DNA from: an uncultured Mycoplasmatota bacterium
GTDB lineage: Bacteria; Bacillota_I; Bacilli_A; RF39; UBA660
DNA: 64,000 nt
NCBI GenBank assembly: GCA_900549285.1
Contig: URNW01000002.1
Coordinates: 24,704-88,703, forward strand
Direction of reading: 5' to 3'
Shown: piece after piece, positions 17,468 through 25,930 of the stretch
Layout: each line of letters starts with the position of its first letter
How positions within the stretch are numbered: position 1 is the stretch's first letter
Made by a program: the position numbers and the translations under genes
Notes under the pieces: model-generated
The model's database searches: none
Told to the model about the DNA's origin: nothing
The model's input: only the letters and a program-made list of their open reading frames with translations

Positions 17468-18556
17468 TTACTCCTCCTCTACTTTGCCATCAATCACATG
17501 AAAAATTTTTGATGTTTCTAATAATTTTTTATCAACATTCGATATTTCAGTAGTTGTTATGAATGTTTGTAAATCGGTATCAATTAAATTTAAAATATTA
17601 TTTATTTTCTCTCGATCTAATTCACTAAATAAATCATCTAGAATTAAAATAGGTTTTTTATGTAATTTAATTTCAATATTTTTGATTTCTGCTAATTTAA
17701 AAGAAATAATACTATTTTTTTGTTCACCAACTGATGAAAATTCTTTTACAACTTCTTCATTAATTTTAAATTCTAGATCATCATGTTGAATTCCAAATAA
17801 AGTTTTACCTAAAAATATTTCTCGGGAAATATTTTTTTTAAACATCTTCATTATTTCTTCTTTGTTTTTTCCTTTAAATTCACTTTTATAAAGGACTTTT
17901 AATGAGCCTTTATGGGTGATCTTATAATAAATATCGCTAATATAAGAATTTATATTGTTGATAAAGTCCTCTCTTATCCACATTATTTTTAATCCAACAT
18001 CTACTAATTGTTCTGTTAAAATATTTAGAAATGGGGTTTCTAGCTTTTTCTTTTTACTTAAAGCTTTTAAATAAGCATTTCTTTGTTTTAATATCTTATT
18101 ATAATTCGTTAATAATTGAAGATATTCACTATTTATACCCGATATTTCAATATTTAACATTTTTCTTCTTGTACTTGGAGTATCTTTAATCAATTTTAAA
18201 TCATCTGGATTAAATAAGATTATATTTACCCTCGTAATATAATCGCTTATTTTGGTTATTTGATTATTATCAATTTTAATTCTTTTACCAGCATTACTTA
18301 TAATAATTTTGTAATTATTTAAAATTGAATCCTTTATTCTTCCTTCTATTTTAGCTATATTTTTTCCTCTTTTTATAACTATATCTTCATTATTAGAGCG
18401 AAATGTTTTAGTTACTCCTAACATATATATTGCTTCTATTATATTAGTTTTTCCCATCCCATTTTTTCCATATAGCATATTCATTTTTGAAGAAAAATTT
18501 AATTCTAAACTTTCATAATTACGGAAATTTAATAATTTTAAACTACTGATTTGCAT
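17468..18556 (-). CDS. recF: DNA replication and repair protein RecF
   Basis: 362-aa SMC-like ATPase that helps RecO/RecR load RecA at gaps. Walker A 'YGKNGMGKTNIIEAIY', signature 'FSSVGEQKNSIISFKLAEI' and Walker B 'ILILDDLFSELD' are all intact. GGAG lies before ATG 18556. Unlike B. subtilis, the gene between dnaN and recF is not yaaA but a comK homologue. Confidence 0.97.
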   Translation of the reverse strand: MQISSLKLLNFRNYESLELNFSSKMNMLYGKNGMGKTNIIEAIYMLGVTKTFRSNNEDIVIKRGKNIAKIEGRIKDSILNNYKIIISNAGKRIKIDNNQITKISDYITRVNIILFNPDDLKLIKDTPSTRRKMLNIEISGINSEYLQLLTNYNKILKQRNAYLKALSKKKKLETPFLNILTEQLVDVGLKIMWIREDFINNINSYISDIYYKITHKGSLKVLYKSEFKGKNKEEIMKMFKKNISREIFLGKTLFGIQHDDLEFKINEEVVKEFSSVGEQKNSIISFKLAEIKNIEIKLHKKPILILDDLFSELDREKINNILNLIDTDLQTFITTTEISNVDKKLLETSKIFHVIDGKVEEE

Positions 18557-18631
18557 TTTTTAGCTCCTACTTTGCTGATATATAAAAATTAGTGGTATAA
18601 TCGTACTCCTATACCTATTAATATTATATCA

Positions 18632-18661
18632 TAAAAAAAGACCTTTTTAAAGGTATTTTTT
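18632..18661 (-). terminator. Terminator after comK
   Basis: ACCTTT / AAAGGT hairpin with T-runs on both sides, spanning the comK stop codon. It indicates that comK is transcribed as its own unit and that recF-gyrB-gyrA needs its own promoter. Confidence 0.75.
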
Positions 18662-19099
18662 ATATTTTCGGCTTCTTAAAGATGATTCTAAACGAGTTGC
18701 TCTTAGTACTTGTTTATCAAAATTTGTATAACATAGATCTAACTCTAATTTTTGATCATTTTTAAACATTATTACTACTCTATTTGAAGAATTTATATAG
18801 TATTTTAAAATATTATCTAAGACAAACCATTTACAATTAGGATTTTTATTAGAAAGAGTAGGAACGAGAATTATTCGTTTCATTTCGTCTATTATTATTG
18901 GAGGTTTATAGCTGGCTCCTATTAAATAAGAACTTCCCTTTCTTCTTCCTTCTAAAGTTGATCCATTTAATATACAGTTATGCTCTATTATTTGGATTAT
19001 TTTTTCTTCTATAATAAAGTCTTTTTCCCATTCTAGTACTCTTGTTTTTTTATCAATCGGTAAAAGTGCTAATGTTTTTTCAGTAATAATATACGGCAT
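18647..19099 (-). CDS. comK: ComK-family competence transcription factor
   Basis: 150 aa. ComK is the master activator of DNA-uptake genes in Bacillus. Collinear family features: 'ALLPIDK' near the N-terminus, 'QIIEHNCILNGSTLEGRRKG' (B. subtilis: QIVDRSC..GSSYAGRKAG), 'SYKPPIIID' (SHKPPIMVD), 'ILVPTLSNKNPNCKW' (LFPTLSSTRPQCGW), 'KLELDLCYTNFDKQVLRA'. It lacks the roughly 40-residue C-terminal extension of the B. subtilis protein that is involved in MecA/Clp control. AAAGGGGG precedes ATG 19099. It lies between dnaN and recF with its own terminator, an upstream palindrome and a Spo0A-box-like site. Confidence 0.88.
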   Translation of the reverse strand: MPYIITEKTLALLPIDKKTRVLEWEKDFIIEEKIIQIIEHNCILNGSTLEGRRKGSSYLIGASYKPPIIIDEMKRIILVPTLSNKNPNCKWFVLDNILKYYINSSNRVVIMFKNDQKLELDLCYTNFDKQVLRATRLESSLRSRKYKKYL

Positions 19100-19116
19100 C
19101 CAAATGCCCCCTTTCT

Positions 19117-19165
19117 TATAACTATACTTTAGTTATATCATATAAAAAGGAGCATTTTTGTCGAA
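19117..19165. promoter_or_regulatory. comK upstream control region: palindrome and Spo0A-box-like site
   Basis: Perfect inverted repeat TATAACTA-5 nt-TAGTTATA at 19117-19137, and TTGTCGAA (consensus 0A-box core TGTCGAA) at 19158-19165, both within 70 bp of the comK start. The palindrome could be bound by ComK itself or a repressor; the 0A box points to Spo0A control, as known for competence in B. subtilis. The binding is inferred. Confidence 0.55.
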
Positions 19166-19179
19166 CCGTGTCAATCCAT

Positions 19180-20298
19180 TTAGTAAGTTTTTATAGGTAA
19201 AATTAGTTGGATTAATGATTCATCTGTTAAAGATTTAATAATTAATGGTTTTACATCACTGTTTAACAATAAAAGAATTTCTTCTTCTTGTAATGTTTTA
19301 ATAGCTTCTAACATATATTTTGAAGAAAATGATATTTCTAGGTGTTCTTTATTATTTGTTTCTACTGTTAATTGTTCTTCTACTTTTCCAATTTCTGAAG
19401 CATAAGAATTTATAACCATTTTGGTATTATCTAAAGACATTTTGACAATATTTTTATCTTTTCCCTGAGTCAGTAGAGCTGCTCTATCTATAGCATCATT
19501 AAATTCTCTTTTATTTACTTTAATAATATAGCTAAATTCACTAGGTATTAAGTTAGATGTATTAGGATAACTTCCACTTAGTAAATTTGTTTGAAAATTA
19601 ATATTTTTATATTTAAATAAGGCTTTATTATTAAATATATGGATTTCTATATCACTATCATCCATAATAATTTTTTCTAATTCCATAATGTTTTTACCAG
19701 GAATGACAATTTCAACATCTTTTTCTACTTCTTGAGTTAATTTAATATTCTTTTTGGCTAAACGATAAGAATCAGTTGCAACAGTCTCTAATACATCTTT
19801 TGCAAATTTAAAGTTTACTCCTGTTAAAATTGGTCTTAATTCTTGATTTGATATTGCAAAAACAGTTTGATTAATAATAGTTTTAAATTCTTCTCCATTA
19901 ATAACAATTGGGTCTTTATTTTCTTCTAGTTTTACATCTGGATAATCATTAATATCTAAACAATTAAGATTATATTGATTGTTTTCTGTGTAAATTTTAA
20001 TTTTTAAGCCATCTATTACTTCAAAGTTTATTAAATCACTTGGCATTTTTCTTACAATGTCTAAGATATATTTACTTTGAATGATTATTCCTCCTACACT
20101 ACTTATTTGTTTAATATCTTTAGATTCTATTAAAACCTTAATTGTTAATTCAGAATCACTTGCTGTTAGATAAAGTCCTGTATTTGTTAATTCAAATTTT
20201 ATTCCATTTAAAACGGGTATTACATTTTTAGTTGATATTGCTCTTATTACATTATTTAATCCTTCTAATATTACATTTTTTTCAATTGTGAATTTCAT
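19180..20298 (-). CDS. dnaN: DNA polymerase III beta subunit (sliding clamp)
   Basis: 372 aa, standard length. The three clamp domains are recognisable, with 'YILDIVRKMPS', 'FKTIINQTVFAIS', 'TGVNFKF', 'ATDSYRLAKK' and the C-terminal 'VKPLIIKSL...QLILPIKTY' typical of Bacillota clamps. AGAAGGA precedes the ATG. Downstream of dnaA in the canonical place. Confidence 0.97.
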   Translation of the reverse strand: MKFTIEKNVILEGLNNVIRAISTKNVIPVLNGIKFELTNTGLYLTASDSELTIKVLIESKDIKQISSVGGIIIQSKYILDIVRKMPSDLINFEVIDGLKIKIYTENNQYNLNCLDINDYPDVKLEENKDPIVINGEEFKTIINQTVFAISNQELRPILTGVNFKFAKDVLETVATDSYRLAKKNIKLTQEVEKDVEIVIPGKNIMELEKIIMDDSDIEIHIFNNKALFKYKNINFQTNLLSGSYPNTSNLIPSEFSYIIKVNKREFNDAIDRAALLTQGKDKNIVKMSLDNTKMVINSYASEIGKVEEQLTVETNNKEHLEISFSSKYMLEAIKTLQEEEILLLLNSDVKPLIIKSLTDESLIQLILPIKTY

Positions 20299-20442
20299 AT
20301 TTATTCCTTCTTTCTAATTTATTATTATTTATTATAGTGTTAATAATGTTTATAACTTATTTTTTCCTTTATTATAAAGTCTTTTTTTATTATTTTTAAT
20401 GTTTATAACTGATCTTTTATTCACAACTAGGTCACAAGTTAT

Positions 20443-21789
20443 TTACAATTTAGCTTTAATCTCTTTTATCGCTCGTTCTAGTTCGTGATTTGTTAATAAT
20501 TCTTGTTCAATTTTATCACAAGCAAATATTACTGTTGAATGATCTCTACCTCCAAATTCTAATCCTATTCTTGGGAATGTTTCATCTGTTTCCATTCGAC
20601 ATAAATACATGGCCAGTTGTCTTGGATGGGCAACTTTATTACTTCGTTTCTTTCCTTTTAGATCATCTACTGTTATATTATAGTGATCAGCGACAGCTTT
20701 TTGTATTTTAGTTATATTATTATTAGAATAGATATTTTTATTAACAAAGTCTTTTAATGCTTCGCATGTGAACTCTAAATCAATTGTTTTTGGGACAATC
20801 ATTGCAGTGTAAGCCATTAATCGATTAACTGCTCCTTCTAAAAAACGTATGTCATTTTGACAAGCATTAGCAATATATTCAATACTTTCTTCTTTTATTA
20901 AGTTTGCAATACTTGTATTTTCAATCTTTTTCCTTATAATTCGACATCTTAAATCGAAATCTGGAGGATATATATCAACTGGTAGTCCCCACATAAATCG
21001 CGATCTTAATCTTTCTTCAAGAATTTTTAAGTCTTCTGGAGAACGATCACTACTAATTATGATTTGTTTATTTGATTGATGAAGATAATTAAAGGTGTTA
21101 AAGAATTCTTGTTGGGTTTTTTCCGCTCCAACTAGATACTGGATATCATCAATTATTAGTACATCAACATTTCGATATTTATTTTTAAAATCGTTGGCAT
21201 ATTCAACAGTATTTTTAGCATTATCGGGATTGGCAATGTTTGTATATTCAGTCATGAATTCATCACATGTACAATATAAGACTCTGCGATTGGAATTAGC
21301 AACAATGAAATTGCCTATAGCATGCATCAAATGTGTTTTTCCTAGACCACTTTTTCCATAGATGAACAATGGATTGTGAATTCTTCCTGGAGCTTCTGCA
21401 ACTGCCATAGCTGCTACTTTAGCAAGTCTGTTTGTATCTCCTACGACAAAGTTATCAAAATTGAGATTAGGATTTAAATTTGTTTCAAAGTTGTTGTTGA
21501 TAACTTCATTGTTATTAACAACTTCTTCTTGTGTTTCTTTTATATCACTTTCTAAGATGAATTCTATATCGTAAGTATTATTTGTAATATTGGTTAAGGT
21601 TTTATCAATTAAAGAATAGTAGTTATCTCCTAGCATCTTTTTGTGTATTTCCATAGGGACTTTAAAGGTGATTTTATCATCTGTTAGATTGGTGATTTCT
21701 AAATCGTTAAACCATGCATGAAAGGATGCTGGATTTATTTCTTTATATATGCTATCTAAAAATTGTTTTAATAGTGTTTCTTTTCCCAA
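20443..21789 (-). CDS. dnaA: Chromosomal replication initiator DnaA
   Basis: 448 aa. N-terminal DnaB-interaction domain, AAA+ core with Walker A 'GKSGLGKTHLM' and Walker B 'VLIIDDIQYL', and C-terminal DNA-binding domain with the signature 'GGRDHSTVIFACDKI'. The start is TTG 21789 after GGTGAGG. It faces away from rpmH, with the origin between them. Confidence 0.98.
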   Translation of the reverse strand: MGKETLLKQFLDSIYKEINPASFHAWFNDLEITNLTDDKITFKVPMEIHKKMLGDNYYSLIDKTLTNITNNTYDIEFILESDIKETQEEVVNNNEVINNNFETNLNPNLNFDNFVVGDTNRLAKVAAMAVAEAPGRIHNPLFIYGKSGLGKTHLMHAIGNFIVANSNRRVLYCTCDEFMTEYTNIANPDNAKNTVEYANDFKNKYRNVDVLIIDDIQYLVGAEKTQQEFFNTFNYLHQSNKQIIISSDRSPEDLKILEERLRSRFMWGLPVDIYPPDFDLRCRIIRKKIENTSIANLIKEESIEYIANACQNDIRFLEGAVNRLMAYTAMIVPKTIDLEFTCEALKDFVNKNIYSNNNITKIQKAVADHYNITVDDLKGKKRSNKVAHPRQLAMYLCRMETDETFPRIGLEFGGRDHSTVIFACDKIEQELLTNHELERAIKEIKAKL

Positions 21790-22282
21790 CTAAACCTCAC
21801 CCCACAGTCTGGACTTTTAACACAATAATTGTATCGCATTTTTTTTAGAATTTAAAGTCTAAAATCATAAAATTTTTTATCCACATGTTATTCACACGTT
21901 TTGTCTCTTATAATACCTTACTTTAGAATATTTATCAACACTATCAACAAATTTTTTATTAAAAATATTTTTTATACACAATTGATATTTTTTTAATTAT
22001 TGTTAATAGTGTGGATAACTTTTATTTTTGATACACGAGATTAGGTTGATACTAGGATTTCTAAAATATTTGATATGTGGATAACTTTCAGGTTATACAC
22101 ATTTTAATTATAAAACTCTGTGGATAAAAAAAGAATTAATTTTGATTAAAAAAAATAAATAGTGAATAAAAAGTGAATAATTTTAATTTTTATGAAAACC
22201 TACTATTTTATGGAAAAAACTTGACTTCACTCTAATAAAATATTATAATTAAACCACTTGAGTTTTTAAGGAGGTGTCGTAT
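21790..22282. other. oriC: oriC: rpmH-dnaA intergenic origin with DnaA-box cluster
   Basis: At least seven DnaA-box-like sites: TTATCCACA 21877, TTATTCACA 21888, TTATACACA 21972, TGTGGATAA 22010, TGTGGATAA 22076, TTATACACA 22093 and TGTGGATAA 22119, plus TTATCAACA at 21932 as a weaker candidate. A nearly pure A/T stretch follows (about 22128-22215), a likely unwinding element on the rpmH side. A further TTATTCACA lies in the dnaA-dnaN gap (about 20420), hinting at a bipartite origin. No gene is present in the region. Confidence 0.92.
22221..22249 (+). promoter_or_regulatory. rpmH promoter
   Basis: TTGACT, 17-bp spacer, TATAAT: a near-consensus sigma-A promoter 34 bp before the rpmH start codon, right beside the origin's AT-rich end. 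Confidence 0.85.
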
Positions 22283-22405
22283 ATGAAAAGTACATTTCAA
22301 CCTAATAATCGTAAGAAAGCAAAAAAACATGGATTCTTTGCTAGAAAAGAGTCTAGTATTTTAAAGAATAGACGTAAAAAAGGTCGTAAAGTTTTATCTA
22401 AGTAG
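22283..22405 (+). CDS. rpmH: 50S ribosomal protein L34 (short form)
   Basis: 40 aa, beginning 'MKSTFQPNNRKKAKKHGFFAR' in two parts of the L34 signature and ending 'KGRKVLSK'. The usual bacterial L34 is 44 aa; here about four residues are missing in the middle (canonical STKNGRKVLAARRRKGRK is shortened to ESSILKNRRKKGRK). AAGGAGGTG precedes ATG 22283. First gene of the rightward oriC flank. Confidence 0.95.
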   Translation: MKSTFQPNNRKKAKKHGFFARKESSILKNRRKKGRKVLSK

Positions 22406-22434
22406 CCACTTTCTTTCTAGTGGTATTTTTTTTC
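22406..22434 (+). terminator. Terminator/attenuator between rpmH and rnpA
   Basis: CCACT / AGTGG hairpin followed by eight T residues. It probably reduces read-through from the strong rpmH promoter into rnpA, keeping L34 in excess of RnpA. Confidence 0.75.
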
Positions 22435-22459
22435 TTTGATGAATTTAGGAAGTGAATTT

Positions 22460-22801
22460 ATGAAAAAATATGAAGTTGTTAAGAAAAATATGGATTTTAA
22501 TGATATAATTAATACGGGATGTTGTTTGAAATCAAATTTTTATAATATATATTATAAGGATGTAAATTCAAGTTATCCTAAATTTGGTATTGCTGTTAGT
22601 AAAAAATTTGGTAATGCCGTAGAAAGAAATAAAGCAAAAAGACAAGTTAGATGTTTGATTGATCAAAATAAGAAAGTATTTCCAAATTCTAAAAATTATA
22701 TTATAATGGTTAGGAAGAGAGTAAAAGATTTGTCTTATGCAAAAATGGAACAGGAATTTGTTTTGTTATTACAGAAAGGATTTTTAAATGAAAAAAATTA
22801 A
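22460..22801 (+). CDS. rnpA: Ribonuclease P protein component
   Basis: 113 aa, basic. RnpA assists the RNase P RNA in maturing tRNA 5' ends. The RNR-like signature 'KFGNAVERNKAKRQVR' and the preceding 'FGIAVSK' are intact. ATG 22460 is preferred (AGGAAGTG 5-12 nt upstream) over the in-frame ATG near 22438. It overlaps yidC by 14 nt. Confidence 0.96.
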   Translation: MKKYEVVKKNMDFNDIINTGCCLKSNFYNIYYKDVNSSYPKFGIAVSKKFGNAVERNKAKRQVRCLIDQNKKVFPNSKNYIIMVRKRVKDLSYAKMEQEFVLLLQKGFLNEKN

Positions 22802-23798
22802 AATTGGAATTTTAATATTGTTAGTATTTTCTTTAACTGCTTGTGGAAATAGTAATTATATTTTGGAAGATAATACTCCTGTTGAGTATAAAAAAACAGG
22901 TCAGATTCTGCAAAAGGATATTTTATGTAAGCCAGAAGATAAAGAGTTAGATGAGCTATATAGTGAGTATAAGGATCAAACTAAAATTCATTATGATGAT
23001 TTGCCTTTATGTTCAGATTTTAGTTTATCTAGTAATAAAGCAGATGGTATTTGGGAAGGTATTTTTGTTAAACCTTTAGCATTTTTAATTTTAAAACTTG
23101 GTTATTTAATTAATAGTTTTGGTTTATCAGTTATTTTAATTGGTCTTGCTATTCGTTTAATTTTAATGCCAATTTCTGCTAAATCTATGAAACAATCAAA
23201 TAATATGAAAAAAGCTCAACCTGAAATAGCTAGAATAGAAAAAAAATATGCTAATAGAAAAGATAATGAATCTATGCTTCAAAAATCACAAGAGATGATG
23301 CTTGTTTATAAAAAGTATAATATTAGCCCTTTTGGTAGTTGTTTATTAGCATTTATTCAACTTCCTTTATTCTTCGCTTTTTTGCAAGCTATTAATAGAA
23401 CTCCTGCTATTTTTGAAGATACCTTTTTAGGTCTTACTTTGGGTCAAACACCAATGGTTGGTTTATTTGAATATCATCAATGGGCTTATTTAATTATTAT
23501 TGTTTTAATTATTTTAACAACTTATTTGTCTTTTAAAAATTCTATGTCTACTACTCAGACTGGAAATCAAGATATGGAAAGACAAATGCAATTTATGTTT
23601 AAATTTATGATTATTATGATTTCTGTTGCGTCTTTATATTTATCAACCGCTATTGCTTTATATTGGATTGCGACAAATGGTTTTGTTGTCCTTCAAAATT
23701 TATTTTTAAGAAAAATGAATGAAAGAGAAGAAAATAAAGATAAAATTATAATTCCAAATAAAGAAAAAAAGAGGATAGATAAAAAGAAAGGAAAATAA
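22788..23798 (+). CDS. yidC: Membrane protein insertase YidC (SpoIIIJ/OxaA type)
   Basis: 336-aa lipoprotein: signal 'MKKIKIGILILLVFSLTAC' with lipobox LTAC. A surface segment of about 70 residues is followed by the five-helix insertase core with the substrate-contacting arginine in 'LAIRLILMP', and 'SPFGSCLLAFIQLPLFFAFLQAI'. The tail is very basic and may bind ribosomes. It inserts membrane proteins with or without SecYEG. The rnpA-yidC-jag order is standard. The surface segment is longer than usual for Bacillota YidC. Confidence 0.95.
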   Translation: MKKIKIGILILLVFSLTACGNSNYILEDNTPVEYKKTGQILQKDILCKPEDKELDELYSEYKDQTKIHYDDLPLCSDFSLSSNKADGIWEGIFVKPLAFLILKLGYLINSFGLSVILIGLAIRLILMPISAKSMKQSNNMKKAQPEIARIEKKYANRKDNESMLQKSQEMMLVYKKYNISPFGSCLLAFIQLPLFFAFLQAINRTPAIFEDTFLGLTLGQTPMVGLFEYHQWAYLIIIVLIILTTYLSFKNSMSTTQTGNQDMERQMQFMFKFMIIMISVASLYLSTAIALYWIATNGFVVLQNLFLRKMNEREENKDKIIIPNKEKKRIDKKKGK

Positions 23799-23800
23799 TC

Positions 23801-24409
23801 ATGAATGTAGTAAAAGAAGTAGCAAAAACAAAAGAAGAAGCTTTAAAACAAGTTTTAATCAAATTAAATGCGAATGAAGATGAAGTAGCTTATTCTTTTC
23901 ATGAAATTAAAGGTGGACTTTTTAAAGGTGTTACTTATGAATGTAGGGGATTTTTAAAATTAGAAATTGTTGCAGATGTTCAAGAATTTTTAATGAAAAT
24001 TTTAAAAGGTATGAATTTAGATGTTTCTTTTGAGGTTAATACAAAAGATGGTGTTACAACAATTAAAATGTATTCTTCTAATAATCCTATTATTATTGGT
24101 AAGAATGGGCAAAATTTAGAAGCATTAACAGTTATTGTTAGACAATACATAAGGAATTTAACGGAGAATGGTCCTAAAATTATTTTAGATGTTGAAGATT
24201 ACAAAGATAGACAATTAAAAAGATTAGAACGTCTTGCTTGGAACTTAGCTAAAGATGTGGTAAGGACAAAAACGGATATTGAAATGGATAATATGAATTC
24301 TTATGAGAGAAGAGTTGTTCATAATGTGCTTGCTAATTTTAGAGGAGTTAAAACTGAAAGTATCGGAGAAGAACCTAATAGACATGTTGTGATTAAATAT
24401 GATAATTAG
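23801..24409 (+). CDS. jag: RNA-binding protein KhpB/Jag (EloR)
   Basis: 202 aa with Jag-N ('EVAKTKEEALKQVLIKLN'), KH ('IIIGKNGQNLEALTVIVRQY') and R3H ('RRVVHNVLANFRGVKTESIGEEPNRHVVI') domains. Family members form an RNA-binding partner pair with KhpA and influence cell elongation. It begins 2 nt after yidC. Confidence 0.95.
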   Translation: MNVVKEVAKTKEEALKQVLIKLNANEDEVAYSFHEIKGGLFKGVTYECRGFLKLEIVADVQEFLMKILKGMNLDVSFEVNTKDGVTTIKMYSSNNPIIIGKNGQNLEALTVIVRQYIRNLTENGPKIILDVEDYKDRQLKRLERLAWNLAKDVVRTKTDIEMDNMNSYERRVVHNVLANFRGVKTESIGEEPNRHVVIKYDN

Positions 24410-24430
24410 TGCTTAAAAAGCACTTTTTTT
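24409..24430 (+). terminator. Terminator of the rpmH-rnpA-yidC-jag unit
   Basis: GTGCTT / AAGCAC hairpin directly after the jag stop codon, followed by seven T residues. Confidence 0.9.
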
Positions 24431-24467
24431 ATGTATTTTAAAAAGATTTTTTTAGTTAAGAAAAATA

Positions 24468-24494
24468 ACGTATTTTAGGAACTATCATACAATA
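24468..24494 (+). promoter_or_regulatory. Possible mother-cell (sigma-E/sigma-K) promoter of the LysM amidase
   Basis: CATACAATA at 24486-24494 fits the -10 element of sigma-E/sigma-K promoters (CATAxxxTA), with an AC-containing -35 candidate (ATAAC, 24465-24469) about 16 bp upstream. Consistent with a sporulation-specific hydrolase; motif-level evidence only. Confidence 0.45.
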
Positions 24495-24512
24495 CTTTAG
24501 AGGAGGATGTTT

Positions 24513-25877
24513 ATGGCTAAAAAGGTTGTTATCGATCCTGGTCATGGAGGAGAAGATCCTGGAACAAGTGCTAATGGTATTGTAGAAAAAGATTATACTT
24601 TAAAGATAAGTGAGTATATGGCTAATCGATTATCAGATTTGGGAATTCAAACCGCTTTAACTAGAGATAGTGATGTAACTTTAGATTCTACTAATCGTCC
24701 TAAAAAAGCTCAAAGTTTGTTTGGGACGGGTAATGATGTTATTTTAGTTTCTAATCATATTAATGCTGGTGGTGGAGATGGAGCGGAAATTATTTATGCT
24801 TTGAGAAATAGTGATAATTTATCTTCTAAGATAGCCCAAGAATTTATTAAATCTGGACAAAATGTGCGGAAATATTATCAAAGGAGACTTCCTAGTAATT
24901 CTAGTAAAGATTATTATTATATATTAAGAGAAACACCAAATAATGAATCTATTATTGTAGAATATGGATTTGCTGATTCAACTGGGGATGATGTAGATCA
25001 AATTAAAAATAATTGGCAAGATTTAGCGGAAGCTGTAGTTCGTGCTTTAGCGGATTATATCGGAGTTAGTTATATTCCACCTGAAGGTGCAGAAGAAATT
25101 TATTATACTGTAAAAAAGGAAGATACTTTATATGGAATTGCTAAACAATTTGGTATTAGTGTAGATGAACTTAAAATAAGCAATTATCTAACTAATAATA
25201 CTTTACGTGTTGGACAAACACTTGTTATACCTAAAATAGAAGAGTCTGATAGTACTTATGAAAATAAATATATTGTAAAAAAAGGAGATACTCTTTATAG
25301 TATTGCTAAAAGATATGGTATGACAGTAGATGAACTTAAAGATTTAAACCATATTACTAATGATATTCTCTCCATTGGTCAAGAATTAATTATTACTGAT
25401 GAAAATACAAATCCATTAGATACCTATACTGTGAAATCTGGTGATACATTATATAGTATTGCCAATCGATTTGGACTTACAGTAGATGAAATAAAACAGC
25501 TGAACCATTTAACTAGTGATATTTTATCTGTAGGACAAGTTTTAAATATTAGTAATAATAATGATTCTTCTAGTGATTCTGATCCTATTTATATTGTTAA
25601 GAAAGGTGATTCATTATATAGTATAGCACGTAAATTTGGAATTACGGTGGATGATTTGATGAAGACTAATGGAAAAACTTCTAATTTAATTTCTATTGGC
25701 GAATCTTTAGTGATTCCTCTACATTCTAATACTCATAAAAGAACATATGAAGTACAAACAAATGATAGTTTATGGAAGATAGCTCAAGCTTATGGAACAA
25801 GTGTAAATGCGATTAAAAAAGCTAATGGATTAACTAGTGATTTACTTTCTATAGGGCAAGTTTTAGTAATACCTTAA
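24513..25877 (+). CDS. N-acetylmuramoyl-L-alanine amidase with five LysM repeats (CwlC-like)
   Basis: 454 aa. N-terminal zinc amidase_3 domain (about 1-178): 'VVIDPGHGGEDPGT', second ligand in 'EKDYTLKIS', 'LVSNHINAGGGDGAEI', catalytic Glu in 'IIVEYGFADS'. Five LysM repeats follow (starting about residues 192, 250, 302, 357 and 410, each 'YxVkxgDxLyxIA...VGQxLxI'), which bind peptidoglycan. There is no signal peptide, as in the B. subtilis mother-cell lysins CwlC/CwlH. Together with the sigma-E/K-like promoter this suggests mother-cell lysis at spore release (inference). The start is ATG 24513 after GAGGAGG. Confidence 0.88.
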   Translation: MAKKVVIDPGHGGEDPGTSANGIVEKDYTLKISEYMANRLSDLGIQTALTRDSDVTLDSTNRPKKAQSLFGTGNDVILVSNHINAGGGDGAEIIYALRNSDNLSSKIAQEFIKSGQNVRKYYQRRLPSNSSKDYYYILRETPNNESIIVEYGFADSTGDDVDQIKNNWQDLAEAVVRALADYIGVSYIPPEGAEEIYYTVKKEDTLYGIAKQFGISVDELKISNYLTNNTLRVGQTLVIPKIEESDSTYENKYIVKKGDTLYSIAKRYGMTVDELKDLNHITNDILSIGQELIITDENTNPLDTYTVKSGDTLYSIANRFGLTVDEIKQLNHLTSDILSVGQVLNISNNNDSSSDSDPIYIVKKGDSLYSIARKFGITVDDLMKTNGKTSNLISIGESLVIPLHSNTHKRTYEVQTNDSLWKIAQAYGTSVNAIKKANGLTSDLLSIGQVLVIP

Positions 25878-25907
25878 AAAATAACTTTTTATTAAGTTAT
25901 TTTTTTG
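25876..25907 (+). terminator. Terminator after the LysM amidase
   Basis: AATAACTT / AAGTTATT hairpin with a T7 tail immediately after the stop codon. Confidence 0.85.
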
Positions 25908-25930
25908 ATATAATTTTTAAGGTGAAGTAT

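Noticed and set aside
24513..25877. Repeats with about 50-residue period seen as possible DNA repeats or CRISPR
   Set aside because: They are the five LysM protein domains; DNA identity is too low for a CRISPR array, and no array with constant repeats and unique spacers is found anywhere in the window.
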